This document shows, one piece after another, positions 1 through 7,912 of a stretch of 64,000 nucleotides of DNA. A program made the position numbers and the translations under genes. This stretch comes from Acidiphilium multivorum AIU301 (GTDB taxonomy: Bacteria > Pseudomonadota > Alphaproteobacteria > Acetobacterales > Acetobacteraceae), in assembly GCF_000202835.1 (NCBI RefSeq), contig NC_015187.1, positions 1 through 64,000 on the forward strand. The letters run 5' to 3'. Each line of letters opens with the position of its first letter. Within the stretch, counting starts at the first letter, position 1. The notes beneath the pieces are model-generated. The model was not told where the DNA came from. It searched no databases and worked only from the letters and a program-made list of their open reading frames with translations.

Positions 1-54
1 GTGCCGGTTTCACCCCCTACCGGGCGGGTTTCACCCAAACCCGTAGGAGTTTCC
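1..54. promoter_or_regulatory. Iteron-like direct repeats before the replication gene
   Basis: Two copies of GGTTTCACCC lie at 6-15 and 27-36, one period of 21 bases apart, about two helical turns. They sit directly upstream of the replication initiator, where iterons or autoregulatory sites are usual. A Shine-Dalgarno sequence (AGGAG, about 46-50) follows. More copies may lie before the window start. The repeats are seen; their role as initiator-binding sites is inferred. Confidence 0.4.
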
Positions 55-1353
55 ATGCAACTGCCCCACCAGGCAGAGCGGGGGCGCATGCCCCCTCCCC
101 TGCCCTCACGTCCGACCGGCTTGCGCCGTTTAACACCCGCCATGCTGCCCACAGCCCGCCTTGCTGATGGATTTGCCGGGGGTGACATCACTCCCGGCCA
201 GGCTCTGGCCGCGTTCAAGGCTGCTGCGCCGTTTCTCGGAATCGGGCCGCGTGTCGCCCAGGCGATTGACTGGCTTTTCCGATTCACGCAGCCGCAGGAT
301 TGGCAGCCAGGCGCAAGGCCCATTGTTTGGCCGAGTGCGGCGATGATGTCGGCCGAGCTGGGGATCACTGAGACGCAGACAAAGCGCCTCAACCGCCATT
401 TGGCTGAGCTCAGATTGATTGTCATGCGAGACAGCCCCAACGGCAAACGCTACGGCCATAGAGATCGGTCTGGGCGGATTATCGAGGCGTATGGCTTTGA
501 CCTCTCCCCTATCGCACAGCGTATCGAGGAGTTTCGTGCTTTGGCAGAAGCCGGCCGCGAGGAACGCGCCGCTGTAGCCAAGTTGCGCCGGCGCGCTTCG
601 ATCGCCCGTGCAAGCTTGCGGCAGACGTGGGAGACATTTCGGGAGCAGGAAATTGATCTGCCCGCGCCCCTCAGAACGGCCGCTCAGGCCGCAAGCCGTG
701 GGCTCAAAGATTTGGAGAGCAGCCAGAGGCTCAAGCCAGCCGTGGAGGCTCTGGAAGCGATCGCGGTTGATGCGCGCCGGGCGCTAGAGATGACCCTTGC
801 TGGCGCTTCTCTGGAGCAAACAAGCATTTCTGAATCTGTGGAAATGTGCCCCAAGGGGCACGCTGATGTGCCCCACATTACAACTACAAACCAACGCCTT
901 AATCCTAAAAAGGATACTGTAATCGCCTTGAAGGAATGTAGTCGCGGCGACCTGCCGGGTAGAACGGCACAGACGAAGCCGCCTGCTAGGCCGGAAAGGC
1001 AGGATCGGGGCACTTCACTGAAATTGACCCCAGACGAGTTGGTCCGCTTGGCGCCCAGATTGGTGCCGTATCTGCGACAGCCCTCCCCCAGCTGGCCGGA
1101 AATCGTGGATGCGGCAGATTGGTTGCGGCATGACCTTGGCGTGTCTAAGCCCCTTTGGGGCGAGGCGTGTCTGGCCATGGGCCGAGAACAAGCGGCTATC
1201 GCTCTTGCCCTGGTTTCAGCTAAACCAGAGGGATATTTCAGGTCGAGCCCTGGCGGATATTTTCATGGGATGGTCGAGCGTGCCCGCGACGGCGGCTTGC
1301 ATTTGGATCGTACGATCTGGGGGCTACGTGGCGCCAGTGCCCATAAAAGCTAG
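55..1353 (+). CDS. Plasmid replication initiator, RepC-like helix-turn-helix protein
   Basis: About 432 aa. The N-terminal half resembles alphaproteobacterial RepC-type initiators: residues after the conserved start (LTPAML, then a helical region with PSAAMMSAELGITETQTKRL) look like a winged-helix domain. It is followed by a long charged helical stretch and a less conserved C-terminal domain. The ATG at 55 is preferred because AGGAG sits 5-8 bases upstream; the frame is open to the window edge with a GTG at 1. It lies next to iteron-like repeats and is followed by parA, as expected for a replicon core. The order differs from classical repABC, because repC comes before parA and a TA pair lies between. 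The family call is from sequence memory, so other plasmid initiator families remain possible. Confidence 0.7.
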   Translation: MQLPHQAERGRMPPPLPSRPTGLRRLTPAMLPTARLADGFAGGDITPGQALAAFKAAAPFLGIGPRVAQAIDWLFRFTQPQDWQPGARPIVWPSAAMMSAELGITETQTKRLNRHLAELRLIVMRDSPNGKRYGHRDRSGRIIEAYGFDLSPIAQRIEEFRALAEAGREERAAVAKLRRRASIARASLRQTWETFREQEIDLPAPLRTAAQAASRGLKDLESSQRLKPAVEALEAIAVDARRALEMTLAGASLEQTSISESVEMCPKGHADVPHITTTNQRLNPKKDTVIALKECSRGDLPGRTAQTKPPARPERQDRGTSLKLTPDELVRLAPRLVPYLRQPSPSWPEIVDAADWLRHDLGVSKPLWGEACLAMGREQAAIALALVSAKPEGYFRSSPGGYFHGMVERARDGGLHLDRTIWGLRGASAHKS

Positions 1354-1386
1354 GCTTTTCCAGCATTTTTCATGGATACATAATTG

Positions 1387-1398
1387 CATGTTTACATG
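1387..1398. repeat. CATGTTTACATG site (copy 1)
   Basis: CATGTTTACATG, followed by TAATCGTG, lies in the gap between the replication gene and the antitoxin. It is the reverse complement of CATGTAAACATG, which recurs around parA at 2135-2146, 2260-2271 (variant) and 3289-3300, and again at 19346-19357. The distribution suggests a partition-complex or partition-regulator binding site. Confidence 0.5.
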
Positions 1399-1438
1399 TA
1401 ATCGTGTTTACGTTTTGGGGCTGTGAGCGTGTGTCACC

Positions 1439-1720
1439 TCACGCCGCTTCCATCACCCGCAACTCAACATGCAAACCAGCTGCGACCGCCATGTTGACCA
1501 AGGTATCCAGGCCAAAGAGGTTAATCTTGCCGCGCAGCAGATCGGAAATGCGAGGTTGCGTGACGCCGAAAAGCTTGGCGGCTTGGCTCTGGCTCAATCC
1601 TTCACGGGTGATCCGCTCTTTGAGCGCCATAATCAACGCTGAACGAAGCTTCATATTTTCGGCCTCGGCCGGGGTGTCCTCGATCGCGTCCCATACGCTT
1701 GAAAAGCGTTCGTTGCTCAT
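1439..1720 (-). CDS. XRE-family HTH antitoxin (HigA-like)
   Basis: 93 aa with a Cro/C1-type helix-turn-helix in the middle (SQSQAAKLFGVTQPRISDLL), matching the COG5606-like antitoxins paired with Gp49/HigB toxins. It would neutralise the toxin encoded immediately upstream and repress the shared promoter by DNA binding. Its ATG overlaps the toxin stop codon by 4 bases (1717-1720), so translation is coupled in toxin-first order. That order is the HigBA arrangement. Likely role: plasmid addiction next to the replication and partition genes. An 18-bp palindrome at 2066-2083 is the probable operator. Confidence 0.8.
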   Translation of the reverse strand: MSNERFSSVWDAIEDTPAEAENMKLRSALIMALKERITREGLSQSQAAKLFGVTQPRISDLLRGKINLFGLDTLVNMAVAAGLHVELRVMEAA

Positions 1721-1992
1721 GAGTTTAGCTCCTTCACTAGATCCCGATATCGCTTTGTCGCTAATTCTAAGTCCGGTTTACTGGTTGCCTGGGTTTTCTT
1801 TTGAAAGCAGTGCAGGACGTAAATCGTGTCTGCGAACTTGGCGACATAAATCACACGGAATGCACCTGCCTCATCCCGAATCCTAATTTCTCGAACGCCT
1901 TGCCCGATCGTTCGCATTGGCTTCCAGTCGTCAGGGTCACGACCTTGTTGCACTTGATCCAGTTGGTGCCCGGCTTCGCGGCGGGCGGACAT
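1717..1992 (-). CDS. RelE/HigB-like toxin (Gp49 family), probably 5'-frameshifted
   Basis: 91 aa from the only start codon in this frame (ATG at 1990-1992). It matches Gp49-like HigB mRNA interferases: DDWKPMRTIG, REIRIRD, FRVIYVAKF and VLHCFQKKTQ are typical. Family members have about 15-20 more N-terminal residues. Upstream of 1992 the same frame still encodes family-like sequence (FRGSALDDLRDFP) but has no start before a stop codon. An ATG at 2057 in another frame would join it if one base were restored near 2032-2034, giving about 113 aa, the usual length. The gene may therefore be inactivated, or made short from the internal ATG. It overlaps the antitoxin by 4 bases. Confidence 0.65.
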   Translation of the reverse strand: MSARREAGHQLDQVQQGRDPDDWKPMRTIGQGVREIRIRDEAGAFRVIYVAKFADTIYVLHCFQKKTQATSKPDLELATKRYRDLVKELNS

Positions 1993-2065
1993 CGGAAAGT
2001 CTCGTAGATCATCGAGGGCGGAGCCCCTGAACCGATTAGCTTTGAACGCTCGGGCATAGGAGGGT

Positions 2066-2083
2066 TATACAAAAAATTGTATA
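2066..2083. promoter_or_regulatory. Palindromic operator of the first higBA pair
   Basis: TATACAA-AAAA-TTGTATA is a perfect inverted repeat with 7-base arms just upstream of the HigB reading frame. Its placement fits autoregulation by the HTH antitoxin. The symmetry is seen; the role is inferred. Confidence 0.45.
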
Positions 2084-2126
2084 CTTCTGCAACATGCTCA
2101 ATGGCGGTGTGTAGCACGTTGCCTTA

Positions 2127-2146
2127 CATGAAATCATGTAAACATG
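2127..2146. repeat. CATGAAA-N3-TGTAAACATG site (copy 2)
   Basis: CATGAAATCATGTAAACATG lies in the 270-bp gap before parA. A second 20-mer of the same form (CATGAAAGGGTGTAAACATG) overlaps the parA start at 2252-2271; the two differ at only three positions. This gap has several further CATG-containing partial copies and probably holds the partition promoter and/or centromere. Confidence 0.5.
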
Positions 2147-2251
2147 GTTATAATATTCCATGTCATCATGAAATTATGCTTGCACGTCCAGTGATCGTAT
2201 GGGCATAAAGAAATGCCTGCATGCTTAGATATCAGCATGGAAGCAGGTTTT

Positions 2252-2271
2252 CATGAAAGGGTGTAAACATG
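2252..2271. repeat. CATGAAA-N3-TGTAAACATG site overlapping the parA start (copy 3)
   Basis: The last three bases of this 20-mer are the ATG of parA. A protein bound here would cover the ribosome-binding region and promoter, which suggests autoregulation of the par operon. Confidence 0.5.
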
Positions 2272-2928
2272 CTTGCAGTTGCTTTCTGCACCCAAAAGGG
2301 CGGCACCGGAAAAACGACGATTGCCACCGCTCTTGCGGTTGCTGCGCATCGTGCTGGGAAAAAGGCTGCCTTGCTGGACCTCGACCCGCAGACCAACGCC
2401 GTTGATTGGTTTGATCGCCGTGAGGGAGACGGGCCGGATGTGGCCTCGATCCAGCCGGGCGCGATCCGCCGATCCCTCGACGCCTATCGCAAACTTGGGA
2501 TGGAATGGGTGTTTATCGATACGCCAGGGAAAATGGATAGCGCCTCTACTGAGGCCGCCAAGCACGCTGACATTGTGCTGATACCGACCCAGGCCCAGAT
2601 TTTCGCGATCGATACCTTAGAGCCGTTGAAGCGCTTGCTCGACATGGCGGGGAGTCCGCCGGCTTTTGTGGTGCTCAATCTAGTTCATCCGAACGCGGCC
2701 GGCCGAGCTGGTGAGGACGCCGCAGCTATTGCCGAGCGTTTCAAGGTGCCAGTTGCGCCGGTCCACATGTCCCGCCTGAAAGCTTATGAGGATGCGCCAG
2801 CGTTAGGGCAGTCACCCCAAGAGTATGAGCCCAAGGGAAGGGCGGCCCGCGAAATTTCCGAATTATTTGAGTTCCTTACCGCTCAAGGAAACATGGTTAC
2901 AGGTAAGCGTGAAAGCATGAAAGCATGA
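2269..2928 (+). CDS. parA: ParA-family partition ATPase
   Basis: 219 aa. It starts with a deviant Walker A motif at residues 9-17 (QKGGTGKTT), followed by the ParA switch I-like DLDPQTNAVDW (38-48) and FIDTPG (about 84-89). This is the short type Ib ParA form, without an N-terminal HTH domain. Such ATPases bind DNA non-specifically and move plasmid copies apart together with a centromere-binding partner. The stop codon overlaps the start of the next gene (ATGA at 2925-2928), so the two form one operon. Because ParA Ib lacks its own HTH, the DNA-binding partner is probably the autoregulator. Confidence 0.85.
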   Translation: MLAVAFCTQKGGTGKTTIATALAVAAHRAGKKAALLDLDPQTNAVDWFDRREGDGPDVASIQPGAIRRSLDAYRKLGMEWVFIDTPGKMDSASTEAAKHADIVLIPTQAQIFAIDTLEPLKRLLDMAGSPPAFVVLNLVHPNAAGRAGEDAAAIAERFKVPVAPVHMSRLKAYEDAPALGQSPQEYEPKGRAAREISELFEFLTAQGNMVTGKRESMKA

Positions 2929-3266
2929 GTCGGAAGCCCTCACTCCTTGCATCTGCCCTCAAGACCAGCGAGCCGGAAACCACCGTGCCGGTAGGCAAGG
3001 CACCAACGGAACCGAAGGCCGCGGCCGTTACGGCCCCTCGGGAACAGCGTGCAGAACACCAAAGCGGGGCTTATGTGCCGCCATCGCGGGCCAATAAGAC
3101 CGCGAAAACCCACTATTTGCCCCCGGCCTATTGGGACACTCTGGAAGAAATCAGCTTTCGGACGCGCGACGAGAAGGGCAAGCGCGTGCCACAGGAGCGA
3201 TTGGTTGCCGAAGCCCTCAACCTGCTTTTCGTGAAATATAATTATCCGCAAGTTCGTGATGAGTAG
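2925..3266 (+). CDS. Small partition partner protein (ParB/ParG-like, putative)
   Basis: 113 aa, translationally coupled to parA. The first 60 residues are rich in Ala, Pro, Lys and charged residues and look disordered. The C-terminal 50 (KTHYLPPAYWDTLEEISFRT through AEALNLLFVKYN) have the pattern of a ribbon-helix-helix fold: a short beta strand then two helices. This layout resembles small ParG/StbB-type centromere-binding proteins paired with short ParA proteins. CATGTAAACATG-type sites flank the operon and are the obvious candidate targets. Function is inferred from position and fold pattern, not from a recognised family match. Confidence 0.6.
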   Translation: MSRKPSLLASALKTSEPETTVPVGKAPTEPKAAAVTAPREQRAEHQSGAYVPPSRANKTAKTHYLPPAYWDTLEEISFRTRDEKGKRVPQERLVAEALNLLFVKYNYPQVRDE

Positions 3267-3288
3267 TGCAATCATACTTACACGTCAT

Positions 3289-3300
3289 CATGTAAACATG
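3289..3300. repeat. CATGTAAACATG site (copy 4)
   Basis: A perfect copy of the 12-mer lies in the 39-bp gap after the parA operon, just before the NERD gene start. Further CATG half-sites follow. Confidence 0.5.
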
Positions 3301-3305
3301 GAAGC

Positions 3306-4019
3306 ATGATTGTTTTTCTGGTCGAGCTGGTGAGTGGCATGGTGGCGACCGGCGCGGCAGCGGCCGCGATCATCACGCACCCCGGCGACCAGGCCACAGA
3401 GACCCATGCACAGCGCGCTGGTGCGGCCGGGGAGAAGCGTGTCGCGCGTGCGTTGGAGCGGGCAGGGGTGCCCGCGATCCACGACATCACCTTGCAGGAT
3501 CAGCGCGGCACGCATCAGATCGATCATGTCGCGGCGGCCGGCGATTGCCTCTATTGCCTCGAAACAAAGACCTGGCGCGGCGAGCTGCTGGGGCGCGCCG
3601 ATGCCCAGCATTGGATTCTAAAAAAGCCGGATGGCGCCGCGCAGAGTGTCTATAACCCACTTATGCAAAACGAGACCCACCGCGACGTGATCCGCCGGGT
3701 GGCACAAGTGCCCGTCCGGCCGCTGGTCATCCTGGCCGGGCATCTGCGGCTTGCCGGCGGGCCAGTGCCGGGCATGATTCCGCTCACGAGTGCGATCATG
3801 GAGATGACGAGGGCAGGGGCGGCCTCTGGCCGCGCCCTGGCGGCCTTGGAGAGCCTGGCGAGGTTCCGGGGGCAATCGCGGCAGGCAGCCCTGTCCGCCG
3901 CGCACAGCCGACGCATGAGGCGACAGAAGCCAACCCGCACACGCCAGCTTTGGACTCTGGCCGTAGGGGCGGCGCTGGTGTTTCTTATTCTGGCGGTCGA
4001 GCAGGCAATTTTCTCGTGA
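3306..4019 (+). CDS. Membrane-anchored NERD (nuclease-related) domain protein
   Basis: 237 aa. There is a hydrophobic N-terminal helix (about residues 2-25, FLVELVSGMVATGAAAAAII) and a C-terminal membrane helix (about 215-232). Between them is a NERD domain: GAAGEKRVARAL, then HQIDHVAAAGDCLYCLETKTW, which has the D...ExK pattern of the PD-(D/E)XK nuclease superfamily. NERD proteins are common on plasmids and may act in DNA processing, but their roles are poorly known. The gene follows the partition operon with its own CATGTAAACATG site upstream, so it may share that regulation. Confidence 0.7.
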   Translation: MIVFLVELVSGMVATGAAAAAIITHPGDQATETHAQRAGAAGEKRVARALERAGVPAIHDITLQDQRGTHQIDHVAAAGDCLYCLETKTWRGELLGRADAQHWILKKPDGAAQSVYNPLMQNETHRDVIRRVAQVPVRPLVILAGHLRLAGGPVPGMIPLTSAIMEMTRAGAASGRALAALESLARFRGQSRQAALSAAHSRRMRRQKPTRTRQLWTLAVGAALVFLILAVEQAIFS

Positions 4020-4038
4020 ATATCCTTGCTTTTCGTAA

Positions 4039-4074
4039 GATATTTAGATATTCAAAAATAGATATTCGGATATC
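4039..4074. promoter_or_regulatory. GATATT repeats upstream of vapBC
   Basis: GATATT-type repeats occur at 4039, 4047, 4061 and 4069 in the AT-rich gap just before vapB. Spacing and place fit an operator for the VapB DNA-binding domain. Confidence 0.4.
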
Positions 4075-4085
4075 ATAGGGAGCCC

Positions 4086-4328
4086 ATGCCGCTTTACATC
4101 CGCGATGATGCGACTGCCGAGCTTGTCGCCAAACTGGCGAAAGAGCGCGGCCTAACTAAACAGGATGCCGTGCGGATCGCCGTGCAGGCCGAGCTTGACC
4201 GGACCCACGACGCAAAGCCCTTGCGCGAGCGCCTGCGCGAGTGGCGCGAAGCCAATCCGCTGCCACCGCCAACAGGCTTGAAGGCAGACAAGGCATTTTT
4301 CGATGATCTGTCGGGGGAGGGGGAATGA
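4086..4328 (+). CDS. vapB: VapB-type antitoxin
   Basis: 80 aa. The N-terminal segment (MPLYIRDDATAELVAKLAKE then KQDAVRIAVQ) is the Rv0623/PSK-type ribbon-helix-helix antitoxin pattern. The C-terminal tail ends in acidic and Pro-rich sequence that would wrap the toxin. Its stop overlaps the start of the PIN-domain toxin by 4 bases (4325-4328). It is likely to repress its own operon through the GATATT repeats upstream. Confidence 0.85.
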   Translation: MPLYIRDDATAELVAKLAKERGLTKQDAVRIAVQAELDRTHDAKPLRERLREWREANPLPPPTGLKADKAFFDDLSGEGE

Positions 4329-4735
4329 TCTTCATCGATGCCTCGGCCCTGATCGCCATGATTGCCGGCGAGGAGGGTGCGGATATGTTGGCCGATCTTC
4401 TGGCCCAGGAACGCACCCGCTTGGTTTCGCCGGTTGCCATGTGGGAGGCCACAGCCGGGCTTTGCCGCCGCTTCGGGCTTTCGATGGATGGCGCCCGGCA
4501 AAAGGTGAGGAGTTTTATGAGTGCCCTCGGCATCGAGGTCATTTCTCTCGGTGAGCGTGAGTATGATCTGGCGATCCAGGCTTATGTCGATTTCGGGAAG
4601 GGGCGGCATCCGGCCGCCTTGAACATGGGCGATTGCTTTGCCTATGGTGCCGCCAAATCCTACCGCGCGGCGCTGCTGTTCAAAGGCGATGATTTTACCA
4701 AGACGGATATTCGCAAAGCCGGGATGAATAGTTGA
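4325..4735 (+). CDS. vapC: VapC-type PIN-domain toxin
   Basis: 136 aa. PIN ribonuclease with the expected acidic residues: FIDASAL at the N-terminus (Asp4), an internal Glu in MWEA, and GDCFAYGAAK near the C-terminus (GDxxxxA...AK pattern). VapC toxins cleave specific RNAs, often initiator tRNA or rRNA, when the antitoxin is lost. Length and gene order are normal for type II VapBC, and the reading frame is intact, so this pair is probably functional in plasmid maintenance. Confidence 0.85.
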   Translation: MIFIDASALIAMIAGEEGADMLADLLAQERTRLVSPVAMWEATAGLCRRFGLSMDGARQKVRSFMSALGIEVISLGEREYDLAIQAYVDFGKGRHPAALNMGDCFAYGAAKSYRAALLFKGDDFTKTDIRKAGMNS

Positions 4736-4800
4736 AATCTCTTGAATTTTACGGCGTTTTTCCTTAAATCTTAACATTGGTGGAGAAAGGACGCGGCGCG

Positions 4801-5004
4801 ATGGATCAGCTTGTCAGCAGGATTTCGGAAGCTGAAATGACGCGGCGCCGGCATGCGATTGAGCAGGCTCGCGCGGCGAATATCCGCCAGGGCTATGTTC
4901 ATGATCCAGTGCTTGAGGCTGCAAACGAGCGGTTTATCCGGGGCGAGATCGACATGGTCGAGCTGGATCGCTTGATGATCGCCGCGATCGAGGCCGGACG
5001 TTAA
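4801..5004 (+). CDS. VbhA-like antitoxin of a Fic toxin
   Basis: About 67 aa from ATG 4801, chosen because GGAGAAAGGA lies at 4781-4790; a TTG at 4777 is an alternative. The sequence (RRRHAIEQARAANIRQGY, then ERFIRGEIDMVELDRL) matches the VbhA antitoxin pattern: an inhibitory helix followed by a short C-terminal helix pair (xxGEIDxxEL). Such proteins block ATP binding by Fic AMP-transferases. The Fic gene follows 23 bases later but is truncated, so this antitoxin may be an orphan. Confidence 0.65.
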   Translation: MDQLVSRISEAEMTRRRHAIEQARAANIRQGYVHDPVLEAANERFIRGEIDMVELDRLMIAAIEAGR

Positions 5005-5027
5005 GGCGCCCGGTTTGGCTTTCCGGC

Positions 5028-5498
5028 ATGGCGGAAGATCGCGAGCCGCACGGCTACACCTATCCGAACACGTCAGACGATCCCGATCAGATTGATGTTC
5101 TACGCAACAGATTTGGCTTGCGAAGCCACGCGGCCCTGGCGCGGGCCGAATACCGCCTGACCAACAACCGCCTGGCAGACCTGGTGCTCGGTGAAGGCCC
5201 GCGCGGTGCCTTCGATGCGGCGCACCTGAAGGCGATCCACCGATATCTGTTTTCCCAGGTCTATGAATGGGCCGGGCATACGCGCAATGAGCGGCCGATC
5301 GTGGACGGTGCGCCGGTGGAGCCTATTGGCGGCTTCTACAAGGGCGGCACCGCGTTCCTGCACGGATCGCGGATCGAGATGGGGCTTGAGGAAGCCCTGC
5401 GGCCGCTCCGCGACCCGGATTTGAGCAGAAGACCCGCGACGGAGTGTCAGATAACCTCGACATCAACGGGCGGTTGGTGTGCTTTCCGTTCGCTGTAG
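5028..5498 (+). pseudogene. Fic-domain protein, 3'-truncated
   Basis: The first about 135 residues match VbhT-type Fic proteins: YTYPNTSDDPDQIDVLRNRFG, FDAAHLKAIHRYLF, VYEWAGHTRNERPIV, and a flap region near 115. The reading then leaves the family at about 5430 and ends in unrelated sequence overlapping the 3' end of arsH. The catalytic motif HxFx(D/E)GNGRxxR is absent, so AMP-transferase activity must be lost. The truncation marks the left edge of the arsenic island. I did not find the missing half on the other side of the island (18.9-19.4 kb). Confidence 0.75.
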
Positions 5499-6154
5499 CG
5501 ATCGACCAAATAGGCCCGGCGATCACGAAGCAGAAGCGTGAACCGCAGTAATTCCTCCATTACGTCAACTACCCGGTCGTAATAGGCTGATGACAGCATG
5601 CGGCCGGCTTCGTCGAATTGCTCATAGGCGCGGGCGACGCTGGATTGGTTGGGAATTACGAACATGCGCATCCATCGGCCGAGCAGGCGCAGCGTGTTCA
5701 CCGCATTGAAGCTTTGCGAACCGCCGGACACCTGCATGACGGCGAGTGTCCGGCCCTGTGTCGGGCGCACCGCACCGACTTCCAGAGGAATCCAGTCGAT
5801 TTGGTTTTTCATGACGCCGGTGACGGCGCCGTGCTGCTCTGGGCTGCACCAGACCTGACCCTCCGACCAGATTGATAAATTGCGCAATTCCTGAACCTTC
5901 GGATGATCGACCGGCACTGTGTTGGTGACCGGGAGCTCACGCGGGTCATAGATGCGGGTTTCGGCTCCCATCAGATCAAGCAGCCGAGCGGCTTCCAGGG
6001 TCAGGAACCGCGAATAAGAGCGCTCGCGCAATGAACCATAGAGCAGCAAGATGCGCGGCTTGTGGGTGGCGCGCGATGCCGGCTCGAGCCGTGAAAGGTC
6101 GGGAGGTGCCAGCATCTCCGGGCGCAGTGCGGGAAATTCGGCGGGATCACCCAT
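5447..6154 (-). CDS. arsH: ArsH, NADPH-dependent FMN reductase
   Basis: 235 aa flavodoxin-like protein. [16 protein letters not shown] at about 34-49 is the flavin phosphate-binding loop of Ars[28 protein letters not shown] and [20 protein letters not shown] are conserved in the family. ArsH oxidises trivalent organoarsenicals or gives protection against them, and is typically the last gene of ars operons, as here. It overlaps arsB by 8 bases (6147-6154). Its 3' end runs convergently into the broken fic gene. Confidence 0.9.
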   Translation of the reverse strand: MGDPAEFPALRPEMLAPPDLSRLEPASRATHKPRILLLYGSLRERSYSRFLTLEAARLLDLMGAETRIYDPRELPVTNTVPVDHPKVQELRNLSIWSEGQVWCSPEQHGAVTGVMKNQIDWIPLEVGAVRPTQGRTLAVMQVSGGSQSFNAVNTLRLLGRWMRMFVIPNQSSVARAYEQFDEAGRMLSSAYYDRVVDVMEELLRFTLLLRDRRAYLVDRYSERKAHQPPVDVEVI

Positions 6155-7466
6155 GGCCGATTGATCCCACTACTGGCAGCCAAAGTGCAAGCGCCGCGAG
6201 TGTGGCGAGCAACACGGGCGGCGTAATGAGCAGGCCGATCCGCATATACTGACCCCAGGTGATCCGTGTGCCCTTCTGCGCCAGCACGTGCAGCCATAGC
6301 AGGGTGGCGAGGCTGCCGATCGGGGTGAATTTGGGGCCGAGATCGCAGCCGATGACGTTGGCGTAAACCATGGCGTCGTGGATGGGCGGGGCGACATGGC
6401 CGAACTGGCCGATCGCCAGCGCGCCGACCAGTACACTCGGCATGTTGTTCATGATAGAGGAAAGGGCGGCCGCCAGAACGCCGGTGCCCAGCGAGGCGGC
6501 CCAGATGCCGTGGGCGGCAAAGGCCCTGAGCGCGCTGGAGATATAGTTGGTCAAGCCGGCATTGCGCAGGCCATAGACAACCAGATACATCCCGAGACTG
6601 AATACCACGACCTGCCAGGGCGCCGAGCGGAGCACGCTTCGGACCTCGATGATTGGGGCACCGCGGCCAGTGATGCGGGCAGCCAAGGCCAGCAATACCA
6701 CAGCGCCGACGATGGTGACGAACGATACCGGTAAGCCGAGTGGGGCGGTGATGAAATAGGCGCCCAGCAACACCAGCAGCACCGGCCAGGCGGCGCGGAA
6801 CACCAGGGGGTCGCGGATCGCCGATCTGGGGGCGTCGAGTGCCGCGACGGCATAGGTCCGGTTCGCGGTGCGGCCGTAAGTCACACCCAGGACGGCAAGG
6901 GTTGCGATCAGTGCGACGATGTCAATCGGCACCATGACCATGGCGTAGCGATCGAAGCCGATCTTGAAGAAGTTGGCGCTGACGATGTTGACCAGATTGG
7001 AGATTACCAAAGGTAGGCTGGTGGTGTCGGCGACGAAACCGGTTGCGATGACGAAAGCGAGGGCTACAGTCGGGGGAAATTCGAGGCTGACCAGAATCGC
7101 CATGACGATCGGGGTGAGCAGCAGGGCAGCGCCGTCATTGGCGAAAAACGCAGCGATCACGGCGCCGAGCAACACGATCAGCGGCAGCAGAATCCGGCCA
7201 CGGCCACGTCCCCAGCGCGCGACATGCAACGCCGCCCAGCGGAACAGCCCGGCTTCGTCGAGCAGGAGCGAAATGATGATCAGCGCCACGAACGTAAAGG
7301 TCGCGTTCCAGACGATGTGCCAGACGGTGGGAATGTTGCGCCAATGGATCACCCCGAGCGCGAGATCAAGGATGGCGCCCGCCATCGCGCTCCAGCCGAT
7401 GCCGAGGCCGCGCGGCTGCCATATGACGAACACCAGGGTTGCGACGAACACCGCAAGAGCGAGCAT
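6147..7466 (-). CDS. arsB: ArsB arsenite efflux permease
   Basis: 439 aa with about 11-12 hydrophobic segments and no other domain. Typical ArsB/NhaD-superfamily patches include [38 protein letters not shown] and [16 protein letters not shown]. It exports arsenite or antimonite from the cytoplasm using the proton gradient. No arsA ATPase gene accompanies it, so it would act as a secondary transporter. It sits between arsC (23-bp gap) and arsH (overlap) in one leftward operon. Confidence 0.9.
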   Translation of the reverse strand: MLALAVFVATLVFVIWQPRGLGIGWSAMAGAILDLALGVIHWRNIPTVWHIVWNATFTFVALIIISLLLDEAGLFRWAALHVARWGRGRGRILLPLIVLLGAVIAAFFANDGAALLLTPIVMAILVSLEFPPTVALAFVIATGFVADTTSLPLVISNLVNIVSANFFKIGFDRYAMVMVPIDIVALIATLAVLGVTYGRTANRTYAVAALDAPRSAIRDPLVFRAAWPVLLVLLGAYFITAPLGLPVSFVTIVGAVVLLALAARITGRGAPIIEVRSVLRSAPWQVVVFSLGMYLVVYGLRNAGLTNYISSALRAFAAHGIWAASLGTGVLAAALSSIMNNMPSVLVGALAIGQFGHVAPPIHDAMVYANVIGCDLGPKFTPIGSLATLLWLHVLAQKGTRITWGQYMRIGLLITPPVLLATLAALALWLPVVGSIGHG

Positions 7467-7489
7467 GGCGAGCCTCGGAAACTGGGGGA

Positions 7490-7912
7490 TTAGCGGATGC
7501 GCCGACCGGCGGGATCGACCACGGCTTCACCGTCTTCCTTGGTGAAGGCGGAACGTTGCGGAGCCGGCAGGATATCGAGCACGGTCTCGGATGGCCGACA
7601 GAGCTTGACGCCCAGCGGTGTCACCACGATCGGCCGATTGATCAGGATCGGATGCGCCATCATCGCATCGAGCAGCGCGTGGTCGGGCAGGGCCGGATCG
7701 GCAAGACCGAGTTCGGCATACGGCGTGTCCTTTTCGCGCAGCACGCTGCGCACAGGCATTGCCGTTCTGGCAATCAGATCGATCAGGGTTTCGCGCGACG
7801 GCGGGGTCTTCAGATATTCGATGATAGTCGGTTCGATGCCGGCGTTGCGGATCAGGGCGAGCACGTTGCGCGACGTGCCGCAAGCGAGGTTGTGGTAGAT
7901 CGTGACGCTCAT
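7490..7912 (-). CDS. arsC: ArsC arsenate reductase, glutaredoxin-dependent type
   Basis: 140 aa. The N-terminal [20 protein letters not shown] carries the catalytic Cys11 in the ACGTSRN motif of the E. coli-type enzyme. [11 protein letters not shown] and [15 protein letters not shown], with the Arg residues used to bind arsenate, are also present. It reduces arsenate to arsenite with glutathione and glutaredoxin, providing the ArsB substrate. It overlaps the upstream reductase gene by 4 bases. A second, unrelated arsenate reductase is encoded just before it. Confidence 0.9.
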   Translation of the reverse strand: MSVTIYHNLACGTSRNVLALIRNAGIEPTIIEYLKTPPSRETLIDLIARTAMPVRSVLREKDTPYAELGLADPALPDHALLDAMMAHPILINRPIVVTPLGVKLCRPSETVLDILPAPQRSAFTKEDGEAVVDPAGRRIR

